Shown: positions 18,686 to 29,228, counted from the first letter of the stretch. The stretch is 46,839 nt of DNA from Pseudomonadota bacterium (GCA_021784755.1 JAJYHM010000021.1:1-46839), one strand, 5' to 3'. Numbers and translations are program-made. Notes: generated by a model from the letters alone, not told the origin.

Positions 18686-19855
18686 TCAGGCCGAAATCTT
18701 GCGGGCCGACATCACGCCCGGAATGGCTGCGATCTCGCCATACACCGCGTCGGGCAGCGCGCTGTCGAGATCGACCAGCGTGTAGGCCAGATCACCCCGC
18801 GACTTATTGACGAGATTATGGATATTGAGTCCGGCGCGCGCCATGGCCGTCGAGATCTGGCCCACCATGTTCGGCACGTTGGCATTGGCCACCACGAGCC
18901 GGCATGCCCCTTCCCGCGCCACCACGACTTCCGGGAAGTTCACCGAATTCCGGACGTTCCCGTGCTCGAGAAAGTCCTGCAGCTCCTCGGCCACCATGAT
19001 CGCGCAATTATCCTCGGCCTCCTGGGTCGAGGCACCCAAGTGCGGCAAGACCACAACTTTGGGATGGTTCTTCAAACGGTTCGTCGGAAAATCGCACAGG
19101 TAGGCGTGCAGGTGCCCGGCATCGAGCGCGGCCACCACCGCATCATCGTCCACGACCCCCTCGCGCGCAAAATTGAGGACGGTCGCAGTGGGCTTGAGCA
19201 GGCCTACGGTCTTCCCATCGATCATGTGGCGCGTGGCATCGACCAGCGGCACATGAAAGCTCACAAAATCCGCGCGGCGCAGCAAATCCGCAACGCTCGC
19301 CGCCTTCTGGACGTCCGCCGAGAGCTGCCAGGCCCCCTCCACGGTGAGTTCCGGATCGAAGCCTACGACCTTCATGCCGAGCAAGAGACCCGCATGGGCG
19401 ACCATGCGCCCGATCGCGCCCAGCCCCACGACGCCCAAGACCTTGCCCGGCAGCTCGCTGCCCGCGTAGGCCTTCTTGCCGGCCTCGACCGCGCGGCTGA
19501 TCTCCGCATCCGTGCCCTCGAGGCCGGAGGCGAATTCCCAAGCCCCACACAGATTACGCGCGGCGATGAGGAGCCCCGCCACGACCAGTTCCTTGACGGC
19601 ATTGGCGTTGGCGCCGGGGGCGTTGAACACCGGGATCCCGCGCTGACTCAAGGCCGCGACCGGGATGTTGTTCACCCCCGCCCCCGCGCGCCCGACCGCC
19701 TTCAGTCGCGCCGGCAAAGGCATGTCGTGCATATTGAACGAACGCAGCAGAATGGCGTCGGGGTCCTCGACATCGGCGCCCACCTGAAAGCGCTGCGCAT
19801 CGAAACGCGCGAGGCCAAGCGGCGAAATCTGGTTGAGCGTCCGGACCTTGAACAT
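18686..19855 (-). CDS. serA: D-3-phosphoglycerate dehydrogenase with ACT domain
   Basis: A 389-residue enzyme for the first step of serine synthesis. Visible are VGRAGAGVNNIP near the N-terminus, the NAD-binding VVGLGAIGRMV, VSFHVPL, VVLPHLGASTQEAEDN with the catalytic His region, and a C-terminal ACT-type segment (MARAGLNIHNLVNKS). It is a short serA without the long C-terminal insertion. Its ATG overlaps the serC stop by one base (TGATG). Many gammaproteobacterial supraoperons have serC directly followed by pheA; here serA sits between them, so the first two serine steps are adjacent. Confidence 0.94.
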   Translation of the reverse strand: MFKVRTLNQISPLGLARFDAQRFQVGADVEDPDAILLRSFNMHDMPLPARLKAVGRAGAGVNNIPVAALSQRGIPVFNAPGANANAVKELVVAGLLIAARNLCGAWEFASGLEGTDAEISRAVEAGKKAYAGSELPGKVLGVVGLGAIGRMVAHAGLLLGMKVVGFDPELTVEGAWQLSADVQKAASVADLLRRADFVSFHVPLVDATRHMIDGKTVGLLKPTATVLNFAREGVVDDDAVVAALDAGHLHAYLCDFPTNRLKNHPKVVVLPHLGASTQEAEDNCAIMVAEELQDFLEHGNVRNSVNFPEVVVAREGACRLVVANANVPNMVGQISTAMARAGLNIHNLVNKSRGDLAYTLVDLDSALPDAVYGEIAAIPGVMSARKISA

Positions 19856-20940
19856 CAGCCGCGTCTCCGCGCGAAGTCCCGCATAAAATCGACGAGCGCC
19901 GCCACACCCTCCTCGGGCATGGCGTTATAGATGCTGGCGCGCATGCCCCCCACCGATCGATGTCCCTTCAGCTGCAAGAGACCCGCCTGCCGCGACTCCT
20001 TGAGAAAGGCCTCGTCGAGACCGGGGTCTTTCAGGGTGAAGGGGACATTCATCCACGAGCGACAATCCTTGGCTACCGGGCAGACATAAAAGCCGCCCGA
20101 GCCGTCGATGGCGTCATACAAAAGCCGGGCCTTGCGCTCATTGATGCGCGCCATGCCGACAAGCCCGCCCTGGTCTTGCAACCAGTCGAAGACCAGCCCG
20201 GCCATATAGATCGGGAAGGTCGGAGGGGTGTTGTACATGGAATCGTTCTCGACATGGATCTGGTAATCGAGCATGGTCGGCATCCCGGGAAGCGCCTGCC
20301 CCACGAGGTCCTCACGCACGATCACAACCGTAAGACCCGACGGCCCGATATTCTTCTGCGCCCCGGCATAGATCAATCCGAAGCGGCTCACATCGATGGG
20401 CCGCGACAGTATGGTCGAAGACATGTCGGCCACGAGCGGCACCGCACCCGCGTCAGGGATGAAGGGAAACTCCACCCCGCCTATGGTCTCGTTGGGGGTG
20501 TAATGCAGATAGGCGGCCTTGGGATCCAGGCGCCAGTCGGCGACCGCGGGGATGTCCGTGAAACCGTGCGCCTCGCCGCTGGCCGCGACGTTGACTTCGC
20601 AAAAGTGCTGCGCCTGGGCAATCGCCTTCTTGGACCATTCGCCGGTATGGATATAGTCGGCGCGCTGTTTGCCGCGCAGCAGGTTTATAGGCACCATGGC
20701 AAATTGCAGTGAGGCACCGCCCTGCAGGAACAGGACTTTGTAGGAGTCCGGTATCCCCATGAGGGCGCGCAGCGTGGACTCCGCGCGCGACGCGATATCC
20801 AGAAACTCCTTACCCCTATGGCTCATCTCCATGACCGACATGCCACTGCCATGCCAGTCGACGAGCTCCTCTTGCGCCTTACGCAAAACCGCCTGCGGCA
20901 TAACCGCCGGACCTGCCCCGAAATTAAATATCCGCGCCAT
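19855..20940 (-). CDS. serC: Phosphoserine aminotransferase
   Basis: A 361-residue PLP enzyme that makes phosphoserine from phosphohydroxypyruvate and also acts in the PLP pathway. Visible are the N-terminal [11 protein letters not shown], the HRGKEF block, [13 protein letters not shown] and the PLP lysine in [14 protein letters not shown] placed the start at ATG 20940, which gives the normal N-terminus and a 17-bp overlap with gyrA; a GTG at 20949 is possible. It is followed without a gap by serA. Confidence 0.95.
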   Translation of the reverse strand: MARIFNFGAGPAVMPQAVLRKAQEELVDWHGSGMSVMEMSHRGKEFLDIASRAESTLRALMGIPDSYKVLFLQGGASLQFAMVPINLLRGKQRADYIHTGEWSKKAIAQAQHFCEVNVAASGEAHGFTDIPAVADWRLDPKAAYLHYTPNETIGGVEFPFIPDAGAVPLVADMSSTILSRPIDVSRFGLIYAGAQKNIGPSGLTVVIVREDLVGQALPGMPTMLDYQIHVENDSMYNTPPTFPIYMAGLVFDWLQDQGGLVGMARINERKARLLYDAIDGSGGFYVCPVAKDCRSWMNVPFTLKDPGLDEAFLKESRQAGLLQLKGHRSVGGMRASIYNAMPEEGVAALVDFMRDFARRRG

Positions 20941-23533
20941 CGTCGTCACCTGAGTCCGTCGCCTGTGTTTCGGCCTCGGCGTCTCCGTTACCAAGCGCCG
21001 CCGCCTCCTCGATCTTCTCCACGCCCACCAGACGCTCGTTCGCGTCCAGCCCCATCAAACGCACGCCCTGCGTGTTACGGCTTTGCAGGGATATCTCGCG
21101 GGCGCGCATGCGGATTAGGCTCCCTGCGTCTGTGATCATCATGGCCTCATCCTCATCGCCCGCGAGGACCGCACCCACGATCGCGCCATTGCGCTCGGTC
21201 ACCTGCATGGAGATGACCCCCTGGCCGCCGCGGTTATGGCGCGGAAACTCCGAAAAGAGCGTGCGCTTGCCATAGCCCTTCTCACTCGCGATCAACACCG
21301 CCTGGTCGCCCGTCCCCGGATCCACGATCATCAAGGACACGACCCGCTGGCCTTCGCGCAGGCTCAAGCCACGCACCCCGCGGGCGTTACGACCCATGGA
21401 TCGGACGTCCGTTTCCTGGAACCGCACCGCCTTGCCGCCGTTGCTGAAAAGAAGGATATCATTATTGCCCTGGGCGATGCCCGCACCCACCAGGACATCG
21501 TCGCCGACCAGATCGATGGCCACGATCCCGCTCGTGCGCGGGCGCGAGAAATCGGCCAGGGGGGTTTTTTTCACGGTCCCGTCCGAGGTCGCCATAAACA
21601 CCGACTTCCCTTCCTTGAAGTCCGCAAGCGGCAGGATCGCCGTGAGCTTCTCCCCCTCGCCAAGCGGCAGATAGTTCACGATCGGGCGCCCTTGGGCGCC
21701 GTGGCCGGTCTGCGGCAGGTCGTAGACCTTGAGCCAATAGGCCTTGCCGCGGTTCGAGAAGCAAAGTACGGTGTCATGCGTGTTCGCGACCACCAGGCGA
21801 TCCACGAAGTCTTCCTCGCGCATACGCCCGAAACTGCGTCCCTTGCCCCCGCGCCGCTGCGCCCGGTAATCGGCGAGCGGCTGGCATTTCACATAACCTG
21901 CGTGCGACAAGGTGACGACGACCGCCTCCTGCGCGATCAGGTCCTCGCGACTCAAATCCAGGCGGCCGGCAAGGATCTCGGTGCGACGCCCGTCCCCATA
22001 TTGGGTCTTGATCGCCGCGAGCTCCTCGGCCACGACCTCTAAAAGCCGCGTGTCGCTGCGCAGGATCTCGGACAGACCCTCGATCTTGCGCAAGATCTCC
22101 TGATACTCCTCATGGATCTTTTCGCGCTCAAGACCCGTCAGGCGATGGAGTCGCAGATCCAGGATGGCCTGCGCCTGCGTCTCGGTCAGTACATAGCGGT
22201 CATCGACCAGGCCCACGTCCAAGGGCAATCCCTCGAGGCGCGAGTGCGGACCCGCGTGACGCAAGAGCTCCGCCACGAAGCGCGCGGACCAGGCGCGCGC
22301 AAGCAAGGCCTGCCGGGCGCCAGTCGGATCCGGCGCAGCCTTGATCAGATCGATCATGGCGTCGATATTCTCGAGCGCGACGGCGAGGCCCTCGAGGATA
22401 TGGGCCCGCTCCCGCGATTTGCGCAACTCATAGAGCGTGCGCCTCGTGACCACCTCGCGCCGGTGACTGAGAAAGGCCTTCAATATCTGCGGCAGGTTCA
22501 TAAGCCGCGGTTGCCCCTCCTCGAGGGCCACCATATTGATGCCGAACACGGTCTGTAGAGCGGTCTGCTGATAGAGGTTGTTCAGAATGACTTCAGCGTT
22601 CTCGCCGCGCTTCAACTCGATGACCATGCGCATGCCCGACTTATCAGACTCGTCACGCAGCTCGGCGATACCATCGAGGCGGCCTTCTTTGACTAACTCG
22701 GCGATCTTTTCGAGCAGTCTGGCCTTGTTGACCTGATAGGGAAGCTCGGTGACGATCAAGGCCTGACGGTGCCCGGGGCGCTCTTCCTCGATCTCCACGC
22801 GCGAGCGCACATAGATCTTGCCCCGCCCGGTGGCGTAGGCCTCGCGGATCCCGGCGCTGCCGTTGATGATGGCGGCGGTCGGAAAATCGGGGCCTGGGAT
22901 ATAAGTCATCAGGGCCTCGACCGAGAGATCGGGGTCGACGATCAGTGCGAGCAGCGCATTCACCACCTCGGTGAGGTTGTGCGGCGGGATATTGGTCGCC
23001 ATGCCGACCGCGATCCCCGAGGAGCCGTTCACGAGGAGATTCGGCAAGGCCGTTGGCAGCACCGACGGCTCGTGCTCCGATCCGTCGTAATTCGGCGTGA
23101 AGTCAACCGTCTCCTTGTCGAGGTCGGCAAGGAGATCGTGGGCGATACGCGCCATGCGGATCTCGGTGTAACGCATGGCGGCGGGCGCATCCCCGTCCAC
23201 GGATCCGAAGTTTCCCTGGCCATCGACCAGGGGATAACGCATGGAGAAGGTCTGGGCCATGCGCACGATGGTGTCGTAGACCGCAGTGTCACCGTGCGGG
23301 TGATACTTACCGATGACATCGCCCACCACGCGCGCCGACTTCTTGTAAGGACGGTTCCAGTCGTTGCTCAGTTCGCGCATGGCGAATAGTACGCGTCGAT
23401 GGACGGGCTTCAGACCGTCCCGCACATCCGGGAGGGCGCGTCCTACGATCACGCTCATGGCGTAATCAAGATAGGACTGACGCATCTCCTCTTCGAGATT
23501 GACGGGGATAGTTTCTTTGGCGAATTGATCCAT
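20924..23533 (-). CDS. gyrA: DNA gyrase subunit A
   Basis: An 869-residue type II topoisomerase subunit. The start is the ATG at 23533 ([17 protein letters not shown]), the conserved GyrA N-terminus. The breakage-reunion domain includes the catalytic Tyr in [10 protein letters not shown]. The quinolone-determining helix reads [10 protein letters not shown], with Thr at the position of E. coli Ser83 and Asp at that of Asp87; Thr there is a natural variant in several genera. The C-terminal beta-pinwheel has the GyrA-box QRRGGKGR near residue 560. It is the first gene of the supraoperon and overlaps serC. Confidence 0.97.
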   Translation of the reverse strand: MDQFAKETIPVNLEEEMRQSYLDYAMSVIVGRALPDVRDGLKPVHRRVLFAMRELSNDWNRPYKKSARVVGDVIGKYHPHGDTAVYDTIVRMAQTFSMRYPLVDGQGNFGSVDGDAPAAMRYTEIRMARIAHDLLADLDKETVDFTPNYDGSEHEPSVLPTALPNLLVNGSSGIAVGMATNIPPHNLTEVVNALLALIVDPDLSVEALMTYIPGPDFPTAAIINGSAGIREAYATGRGKIYVRSRVEIEEERPGHRQALIVTELPYQVNKARLLEKIAELVKEGRLDGIAELRDESDKSGMRMVIELKRGENAEVILNNLYQQTALQTVFGINMVALEEGQPRLMNLPQILKAFLSHRREVVTRRTLYELRKSRERAHILEGLAVALENIDAMIDLIKAAPDPTGARQALLARAWSARFVAELLRHAGPHSRLEGLPLDVGLVDDRYVLTETQAQAILDLRLHRLTGLEREKIHEEYQEILRKIEGLSEILRSDTRLLEVVAEELAAIKTQYGDGRRTEILAGRLDLSREDLIAQEAVVVTLSHAGYVKCQPLADYRAQRRGGKGRSFGRMREEDFVDRLVVANTHDTVLCFSNRGKAYWLKVYDLPQTGHGAQGRPIVNYLPLGEGEKLTAILPLADFKEGKSVFMATSDGTVKKTPLADFSRPRTSGIVAIDLVGDDVLVGAGIAQGNNDILLFSNGGKAVRFQETDVRSMGRNARGVRGLSLREGQRVVSLMIVDPGTGDQAVLIASEKGYGKRTLFSEFPRHNRGGQGVISMQVTERNGAIVGAVLAGDEDEAMMITDAGSLIRMRAREISLQSRNTQGVRLMGLDANERLVGVEKIEEAAALGNGDAEAETQATDSGDDDGADI

Positions 23534-23594
23534 TGGATTTGGGCCGCGACGCGACCTTAAGGACCTCTTTATGGGGCGTTCGAAACAGTCGCGC

Positions 23595-23622
23595 AGAATA
23601 CCATAAAGGGCCCCCACGCCAA
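23595..23622 (-). promoter_or_regulatory. Candidate sigma70 promoter of gyrA supraoperon
   Basis: On the minus strand TTGGCG (23617-23622) is separated by 16 bp from TATTCT (23595-23600), about 60 bp before the gyrA ATG. Both boxes are close to consensus. No competing gene lies upstream. This is a sequence match only. Confidence 0.35.
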
Positions 23623-23938
23623 AGGCGAGGCCCGCGCCGCCGGCAGACGCCACCCCCGACCCCAGCCCCGTCCGGCTCGCAGAAAGCTAATCCACATCAA
23701 CCGCACCGCCCGCCGCGTCCCTCGCCGCCCTCATCACCGGAAAGACTACCAGCGCATGCCCGCCACAGCCGACCGCGGCCCCCGGGGACCCTATCGCCAA
23801 ACGGTCCAACAATGATCTTCGTGCCAGCGAGGGACGTCATCTCGGCAATTTGCGCGGTTCCGATGCCAAGCCAGGACCGGCTCCAAAGAGCGATCGCACC
23901 CCTCCCAGCACACGATCGCTCTCCGCCACTCTCCGCCT
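23623..23938. other. Intergenic stretch between gyrA and the DUF3034 remnant
   Basis: About 320 bp without a supportable gene. The plus strand is very C-rich (runs of CCGCC, CCCC). I find no RNA gene, repeat or convincing ORF. Its unusual base bias is the only notable property. Confidence 0.5.
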
Positions 23939-24650
23939 CTAGAAGCTCGCGGTCACGGAGGTATAGAGCCCGTTGGAGTTGGGGATACCGGCGATATGCC
24001 CGAGCATGCCATAGGCCAAGGTGAGCGAGACGCTCTTGTTGGGGACATAGGCCACGAACACATCCTTCCAGGCGTTGTCCGGGCTTGCCGTACCACGCTT
24101 CATGGCTCTTGGCATGGCCCGGTATTCCCCGCCGACCACGACATGGGGATCCAGGAAGACCCCCGCCGAGATCTCGGGCTCGTCGTGGTAGCTCGGATTG
24201 TTCGCACCCTGGAAGCCGAACAGGCCGTTATAGTTGGCGCGCGTGGCATCGAGCGTGAAGTCCGCCACGGTGACATGCCCCAACAGACCCTTCAGCCGCA
24301 CCTTGGTGAGCGCCGGATAATAGCTCGTGCCGCTCGCCTTGGTGCCGAGTCCGAGCGCGTCCATCAGGGCCCCACTCTCGTTGTGGTGATACTGGGCGCC
24401 TACCGCGATCTGCGGCAGCCATGTCCCCTGGGCGAGCGCATTCCCGAGCACCCGCACCTTGACACCGATGATGTCCTGAGTGAGCGTAGCGCCCACCGTA
24501 GCAGGGGCAAAGACACCAGTGACGGGGGCATTACCGACATCGAGGCTCTGTTGGGCGACCGAGACCTCGACGCGGTTATCGATGCCGGCTGCCACCCCGT
24601 AGGCATTGGTGTCGAAATTGGCGGTGCTCACGTTGGAGATGGAGAGTAAA
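23939..24650 (-). pseudogene. 5'-truncated DUF3034-family outer-membrane-type protein
   Basis: The 3' 235 codons match the DUF3034 family: YGVAAGIDNRVEVSVAQQ, IIGVKVRVLGNAL, TWLPQIAVGAQYH, ATRANYNGLFGF, HVVVGGEYRAMP, VFVAYVPNKSVSLT and the C-terminal GLYTSVTASF, which ends in Phe as outer-membrane beta-barrel proteins do. Homology begins near 24645. The expected signal peptide and first 50-60 residues are missing and are replaced by unrelated arginine-rich codons in the same frame up to 24832. No signal sequence can be found, so the product could not reach the envelope. The function of the family is not known. The deletion point faces the remnant MFS gene. Confidence 0.8.
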
Positions 24651-24734
24651 GCCGCTCGCTTATTCCGGGGCGCGCACGGACGGTCGTCAGGGCGCGGGGT
24701 CGTAACAGCTTTTTGCGCCGGCGCGGCCATCTCA

Positions 24735-25812
24735 TCACGCCGTGGGTTTTGGCGCCGACACCCGCGAACTTCGCGCCAAGTAGCGTCGGCGCAGCGGCCA
24801 CAAGACCTTGAGGGCGAGCACCGCCGCCACACCGTCGAGCGCCACGACCGCTACAAAAAGCGGAGTCCAGCCATGTTCCCGCTCATAGACCAGGGCCGCC
24901 GGCCAGCGCGCCCACACCCTGCGCCATATACAAAAACCCGTATTTCGTGGTTGCGTTCACGCCCCCGAACGTATCGATCAGCGTGGCCGGAAACAGAGCA
25001 AAGATCTCACCCCACCCAAAAAAGACCACACCCGATCAGAGAATAAAAGCCGCCGCATCGTGGCTCTCGCGCAGCAAGAGGGCCACGGCCACCGCCTCCA
25101 GCCCAAAGGCTATGGCCATGAAGTTAGGGCTTTGCAGCATCACGCGAATCGGTGCCCACCCCTGTTGCGCCGCCATCGGACCCTTGGGGGCGACCCCACC
25201 ATTGAGGTCTGCCGCAGCACGCGGAAGGCGCAAGCCTTGGGCGGCGAGCCACGCCACGAGCCCCTGGGCGATACCGAATACAACCAGGGTGTAACGGTAA
25301 CCATCCTCGTGAATCATTGACGCAATCGGAAATGTGGTAAGAATCGCGCCCATGCCACAGCCTGCGGCCGCGACCCCCGCCGCAAAACCCCGCCGATCCG
25401 GAAACCAAGACACCGCGAGACCCATGACCCCGACGTAGATGATGCCGCTACCCAGTCCTCCGAGGACCCCGTAGCGCGCGTAGAGGAGGCCCAGACTCTC
25501 GGCGTGCGCGGCCACCACCCAGCTTACCATCATCAGGCTTGCGCCTATCGACAGCAGCGGGCGAGGACCCAGACCGTCAACCAAGAATCCTTGCAGCGGC
25601 GACAGAAACGTCTGGAGGACTACGAATAAGGAGAACGCAACCTGGACGGCGGCTAAGCTCGCGCCGAGCGCAGGCTGGAGCGGGCTTACAAACAGCGTCC
25701 AGGTACATTGCGCGCCCGATATGGACATCATGGCGAGTACGCCCAAGAGGAGTTGTGTGTAAGCTTCGGCGGTCTTGCCGGGCGTTTTTATGACCGAAGC
25801 GGGGCGATCCAT
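24735..25812 (-). pseudogene. OxlT-like MFS antiporter, broken by deletion, stop codon and frameshift
   Basis: The first 240 codons from ATG 25812 encode the N-terminal half of an oxalate/formate-antiporter-type MFS protein (about six helices, SPLQGFLVDGLGPR motif A). After LQSPNF the sequence jumps in frame to AIAFGLEAVAV, a block that normally comes about 65 residues later, so about two helices are deleted. A TGA then ends the frame at 25036, but the same frame continues with SGVVFFGWGEIFALFP and YGFLYMAQGVGAL. A frameshift near 24917 then leads into ALVYEREHGWTPLF and the C-terminus at 24735. Three independent lesions show the gene is dead. Confidence 0.88.
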
Positions 25813-26030
25813 GCAGCACCTCAGGAATCGACCGATGCGACGGTCTGTCGCCCTGCTGCATGAGGAAAGCGACATGCCAGGCCCTGCGAGGCCCGAAACC
25901 ACGCCGGGACGCCCTTTTTGCGCCGCTGCGAGGGCGCGCACCGCACACTTTCGGGGAGCCGCGCCCAGAATCTGGGCACGGCGAAACCGGCACCGATACC
26001 ATTTATCCTGCAGCGCCGTAAAACCCCGCC

Positions 26031-26072
26031 GTCATTGTGGGCCGTACATTGTAGGCCGGATGGCCTATGGCC
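26031..26072 (+). repeat. Dispersed repeat, copy A (partial)
   Basis: The segment contains ATTGTGGGCCGTACATTG followed by TAGGCCGGATGGCC. It matches, with a few substitutions, the minus-strand copy at 34241-34322 (copy B). A third copy lies at 40680-40752. It sits between genes and ends about 30 bp before the zinc-ribbon gene stop. Confidence 0.6.
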
Positions 26073-26095
26073 CATTAGGGTGGGGAGCAGTCACG

Positions 26096-26389
26096 TCAGC
26101 GCAGGCCGTCGGATTTTCGCCAGCGTCTCAGGGTGGCGAGTCGCCAGTGCATATAAAAACGCACCAAGGGCGAGGCCTTGCGTGTCTCGAGGAGTTGTCG
26201 GACGCGCGAGCGCATCTCGGCAAGCCCCATCTCCTTCACGAAGGACTCGCCGTCATGGCAATAGCTGCAATAAGGGCTGCCCGGTCGATGCTTCTTGTCG
26301 TAGATGACTGGCATCCCGCAACTCTGGCAGCGCGTCCGCTCGGCAATCCATTGCTTTTTCAGTGCCGCCACCAAGGCCTCGAATCTCAT
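26096..26389 (-). CDS. Small zinc-ribbon domain protein
   Basis: A protein of about 97 residues with two metal-binding pairs, CQSCG and CSYC, spaced 17 residues apart, followed by HDGESF. This matches the putative zinc-ribbon domain in which GMP follows the first pair. The C-terminal half is basic and helical (RSRVRQLLETRK, LATLRRWRKS). I chose ATG 26389 because GGGA lies 7 bases upstream; an ATG at 26395 and a TTG at 26405-26407 are possible. It stands alone between a dead MFS gene and a divergent intact one. The function is unknown; the domain often occurs in small regulatory or stress-related proteins. Confidence 0.7.
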   Translation of the reverse strand: MRFEALVAALKKQWIAERTRCQSCGMPVIYDKKHRPGSPYCSYCHDGESFVKEMGLAEMRSRVRQLLETRKASPLVRFYMHWRLATLRRWRKSDGLR

Positions 26390-26407
26390 CCGCATTTCCC
26401 AATACAA

Positions 26408-26780
26408 ACGCTCGCGCCGGATCGGCCGCCGCCGCGAGTCACGGCACCGGGCTTCTTAGGCCCCGGCACACGGCCCTTAGGATAACAGCCCGCATCCCGC
26501 GGGACTAGCGTCACGCGCGCTCACCATACGATCGCACCGCCGCACGAAAGACCGGCCCCGCCCTCGCCTGCGCAGACGAGCGCGCGTGAAATGCGCGCGG
26601 AATATCCAGCCATCGCCACGCAAATCGCGCGCGGGTTTCGCTGGGACCGCAAGAGGCGTACGCCGTAACGGAAATCCCAACGCCTCTGCGCGGCCATCGG
26701 TCCTGCACCCGCCCGCATACCCGTTCCGCGAGTTTTGATAGACTGCCCGCCTGCGCGGACACCACTAGGAGGGGGGTGAA
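26408..26780. other. Divergent intergenic region before the MFS gene
   Basis: 373 bp between divergently transcribed genes, rich in CGCG. I find no convincing ORF or RNA gene. The last 20 bp hold an excellent ribosome-binding site, AGGAGGGGGG (26767-26776), for the GTG start at 26781. Confidence 0.5.
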
Positions 26781-28175
26781 GTGGCCGATCCTGGCAACAA
26801 TAACGAGACCACGAGCACGACGCAGCCCGTACAGACCGGGGAGGCCCCGGGCGCGCACGCGCGCCCCGACCGCCTCGCGCGACAGGCGGTGCGGGCGGCG
26901 AGCCTTGGAATGTTTCTCGACGGCTTCGACCTCAGCATTATGGCGATCGCCTTGCTGCCCCTGCGGGCCGACTGGCGCCTCGACGCCGGGGCGATCGGGA
27001 ACCTCATGGCCGCGGCCCTTATCGGGTCGCTCGTGGGTGGCCTCGTGGGCGGCCGCATGGTCGACCGTTTCGGGCGCCGCGCCTTGCTCCTTCCCAATGT
27101 GGCCTTGTACGCGCTCGGGGCGCTGGCAAGCGCCGCCAGTATGGGCCTCACCAGTCTCTGGTTCGGCCGCTTCATAGTCGGGCTCGCCATCGGCATGGAC
27201 TACCCGCTGGTAGCCACGGTCGTCGCCGAATATAGCGCCCAAGACGCGCGCGGACGAGGGTTCGCGGGCATCAATGTCGCGTGGTACCTCGGGGCCCTGG
27301 CCTCGACTGTCTTGGGGCTCGCGTTGCTTGCTATCGGACCCGACTCCTGGCGGTTCATGCTCGGCGCTGCCTTGCTGCCGGCGCTGGTATTACTGTGGTT
27401 GCGCCGCCGCATCCCGGAATCGCCACGCTGGCTCGCCCGTCATGGCCGACGTGTGCAAGCCGACGAGGCCCTGCGGCGGCTGCACCCCGACTGGAGTACC
27501 CTACAAATCGATCAAGCGCTCACGGGCTTCGAAGGAACGCGGCGGCCACTGCGTGACCTACTGCGCGCCCCTTGGCGCGCGAGGCTTGCCTTGAGCCTCA
27601 TTCCCTGGACCTGTCTCGATATCGTGGGCCTTGGTATCGGTCTCTACTTTCCGCTCGTTCTGCGCATGCAAGGGCTGGCGGGCAACAACACCGCCGCCTC
27701 CGCGATCAATGCCGCCTTCCTATTGGTATCGACACTCGGCATCCTGTTCATCTACAAGCGCCTGGACCGCTGGGGTCGCATCCCCTTGCAGTTTGCCGGA
27801 TTCATACTCATGAGCGCAGGGCTGATCGTGTTTGCGTTCGGTATCGCCTTCCATGAGGCATTGAACGTCTACGCAGGCTCCGCTGTCTATTCCCTAGGGA
27901 CAGGCATCGGTCCGGGGGTGACTGCCATGGCACTGGCCGTAGAGATATTCCCGACCGAATTACGCGCGAGCGCAGGCGGCCTTGCTACGGCCGTCTCACG
28001 CCTGGGCGCCGCGATATCGGCCATCCTCTTCCCGCGCCTCGAGAATGCCTTGGGGCTCGCGAATGTCTTGATCCTCATGGCCGGGGTCGCTTTGGTGGGT
28101 GCCTGGGTGACGCGCCTTTACCCAGTGGAGCCCGCAGGCCGAACCCTGGAGGCCCTGGAGGGGCGCGGTGAATGA
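26781..28175 (+). CDS. MFS transporter, sugar-porter/aromatic-acid-type, 12 TM
   Basis: A 464-residue major-facilitator protein with twelve predicted helices and a hydrophilic N-terminus of about 35 residues. Motif A reads GRMVDRFGRRALL between helices 2 and 3. DGFDLSIMAIALL in helix 1 is typical of organic-acid and sugar porters, and PESPRWLARHGR follows helix 6. The GTG start is fixed by a strong AGGAGG a few bases upstream. The substrate cannot be told; an organic acid or sugar is likely. The stop overlaps the start of the next frame by 8 bp, so the downstream DUF2459 gene is probably in the same operon. Confidence 0.87.
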   Translation: MADPGNNNETTSTTQPVQTGEAPGAHARPDRLARQAVRAASLGMFLDGFDLSIMAIALLPLRADWRLDAGAIGNLMAAALIGSLVGGLVGGRMVDRFGRRALLLPNVALYALGALASAASMGLTSLWFGRFIVGLAIGMDYPLVATVVAEYSAQDARGRGFAGINVAWYLGALASTVLGLALLAIGPDSWRFMLGAALLPALVLLWLRRRIPESPRWLARHGRRVQADEALRRLHPDWSTLQIDQALTGFEGTRRPLRDLLRAPWRARLALSLIPWTCLDIVGLGIGLYFPLVLRMQGLAGNNTAASAINAAFLLVSTLGILFIYKRLDRWGRIPLQFAGFILMSAGLIVFAFGIAFHEALNVYAGSAVYSLGTGIGPGVTAMALAVEIFPTELRASAGGLATAVSRLGAAISAILFPRLENALGLANVLILMAGVALVGAWVTRLYPVEPAGRTLEALEGRGE

Positions 28176-29100
28176 CAGCCCATCATGCGTTGATTGGAGC
28201 CCGAGAGGCACCTCGATCCGAGATGGTCAGAAGGTGCCTAACACCAAGAGGCAGGCGGCGTGCGCATCACAGTACGGCGTGCGCCGCCACGCTCTGGCAC
28301 CTGCCATCGCCGTGACCATCCTTTTGCTCAGCGCCTGCGCGCGCCCCTCAGTACGTACCCCAACTCCGCACGGGCTCGCCTCAGGTCCGCCCCTGGGCGT
28401 GCTGCGCGAGGGCTGGCATACGGGTCTCGTGGTCCCGGAAACCGTGCTTTCGGGCGCGCTCTACCCCCTGCGTGCAGGCCTCGCGGGGGATCCTTTCGCG
28501 GTCATAGGCTGGGGAGAGCGACGCTATTACATGGCCCGCCACCCGGGTCCGCTGACCGGCCTAGCCGCCCTTTTTCCGTCGCGGAGCGTGGTCTACGTCG
28601 AGGGCTGGCAGCCACGTCCCGCCGATACGCAACACGTGATATGGCTGCATCTCACACCACGCGGCAGGCGGGGTCTGCGAGGTTTCCTCGACCGCACCCT
28701 GGCGCATACGGCGCGCGGCGGGCTCAAGGCCCTCGGGGCCCATGGCCATCGGGGGCTGTTCTTCGCCTCCGCCGACACCTACGATGCCTTCCATACCTGC
28801 AATACCTGGACTATGCAGGCCGTGCACGCCGCCCACCTGCCGGCGACGAGCGCCGGCATCCTGTTCGCAGGCCAAGTGAGTACTGCCTTGCGTGCCCGTC
28901 CCTTACGCCGCTTCAGAGACCAAGCGCCCCGAGTACACACCCGGCTACCATCCACGGCACACGAAAGAACATCTCCGATCCTATCTCCCGAAGGTCCTCG
29001 ACTGGCGTCCGCGCGCCCGATTTTCCCAAGATCCTCCGGGGATCTTTTCTTGACAAGCAAGGAAGCGTCACCTATTGAAAATCAGTCCATCCAACAATGA
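28168..29100 (+). CDS. DUF2459-family lipoprotein with unusual C-terminal tail
   Basis: A frame of 310 codons. Residues about 38-58 form a lipoprotein signal ending in the lipobox LLSAC, so the true start may be the GTG at 28279 rather than 28168. The mature part has the DUF2459 blocks REGWHTGLVVP, VIGWGERRYYM, VVYVEGWQP and CNTWTMQAVHAA. The CNTW and HTG residues suggest a Cys/His papain-like active site, but no function is established. The family domain ends near LFAGQVSTALR (about residue 236). The following 70 residues are low-complexity (Pro, Arg, Ser) and unlike the family; they contain the candidate promoter of the next gene. Confidence 0.75.
   Translation: MNDSPSCVDWSPRGTSIRDGQKVPNTKRQAACASQYGVRRHALAPAIAVTILLLSACARPSVRTPTPHGLASGPPLGVLREGWHTGLVVPETVLSGALYPLRAGLAGDPFAVIGWGERRYYMARHPGPLTGLAALFPSRSVVYVEGWQPRPADTQHVIWLHLTPRGRRGLRGFLDRTLAHTARGGLKALGAHGHRGLFFASADTYDAFHTCNTWTMQAVHAAHLPATSAGILFAGQVSTALRARPLRRFRDQAPRVHTRLPSTAHERTSPILSPEGPRLASARPIFPRSSGDLFLTSKEASPIENQSIQQ
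29050..29078 (+). promoter_or_regulatory. Candidate promoter for the first EAL gene
   Basis: TTGACA (29050-29055), a 17-bp spacer and TATTGA (29073-29078) lie inside the 3' tail of the DUF2459 frame, about 150 bp before the EAL gene start. The -35 box is a perfect match. This would give the phosphodiesterase gene its own transcript. Confidence 0.5.
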
Positions 29101-29228
29101 TCGCGTCCGAAGGACATGGCAGGCGCGCCCGACAAGGCGCCTTGTAAAACCACGGGGTGTGCGGACCGGGGCTCCCGGCACCGAACAGAGAGACAGCGAC
29201 GCGCAAGGATACGAACCGGGGCACACCC

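Noticed and set aside
23623-23938. Possible small genes in C-rich DNA between gyrA and the DUF3034 remnant
   Set aside because: No ribosome-binding site, no family features, and composition explained by base bias.
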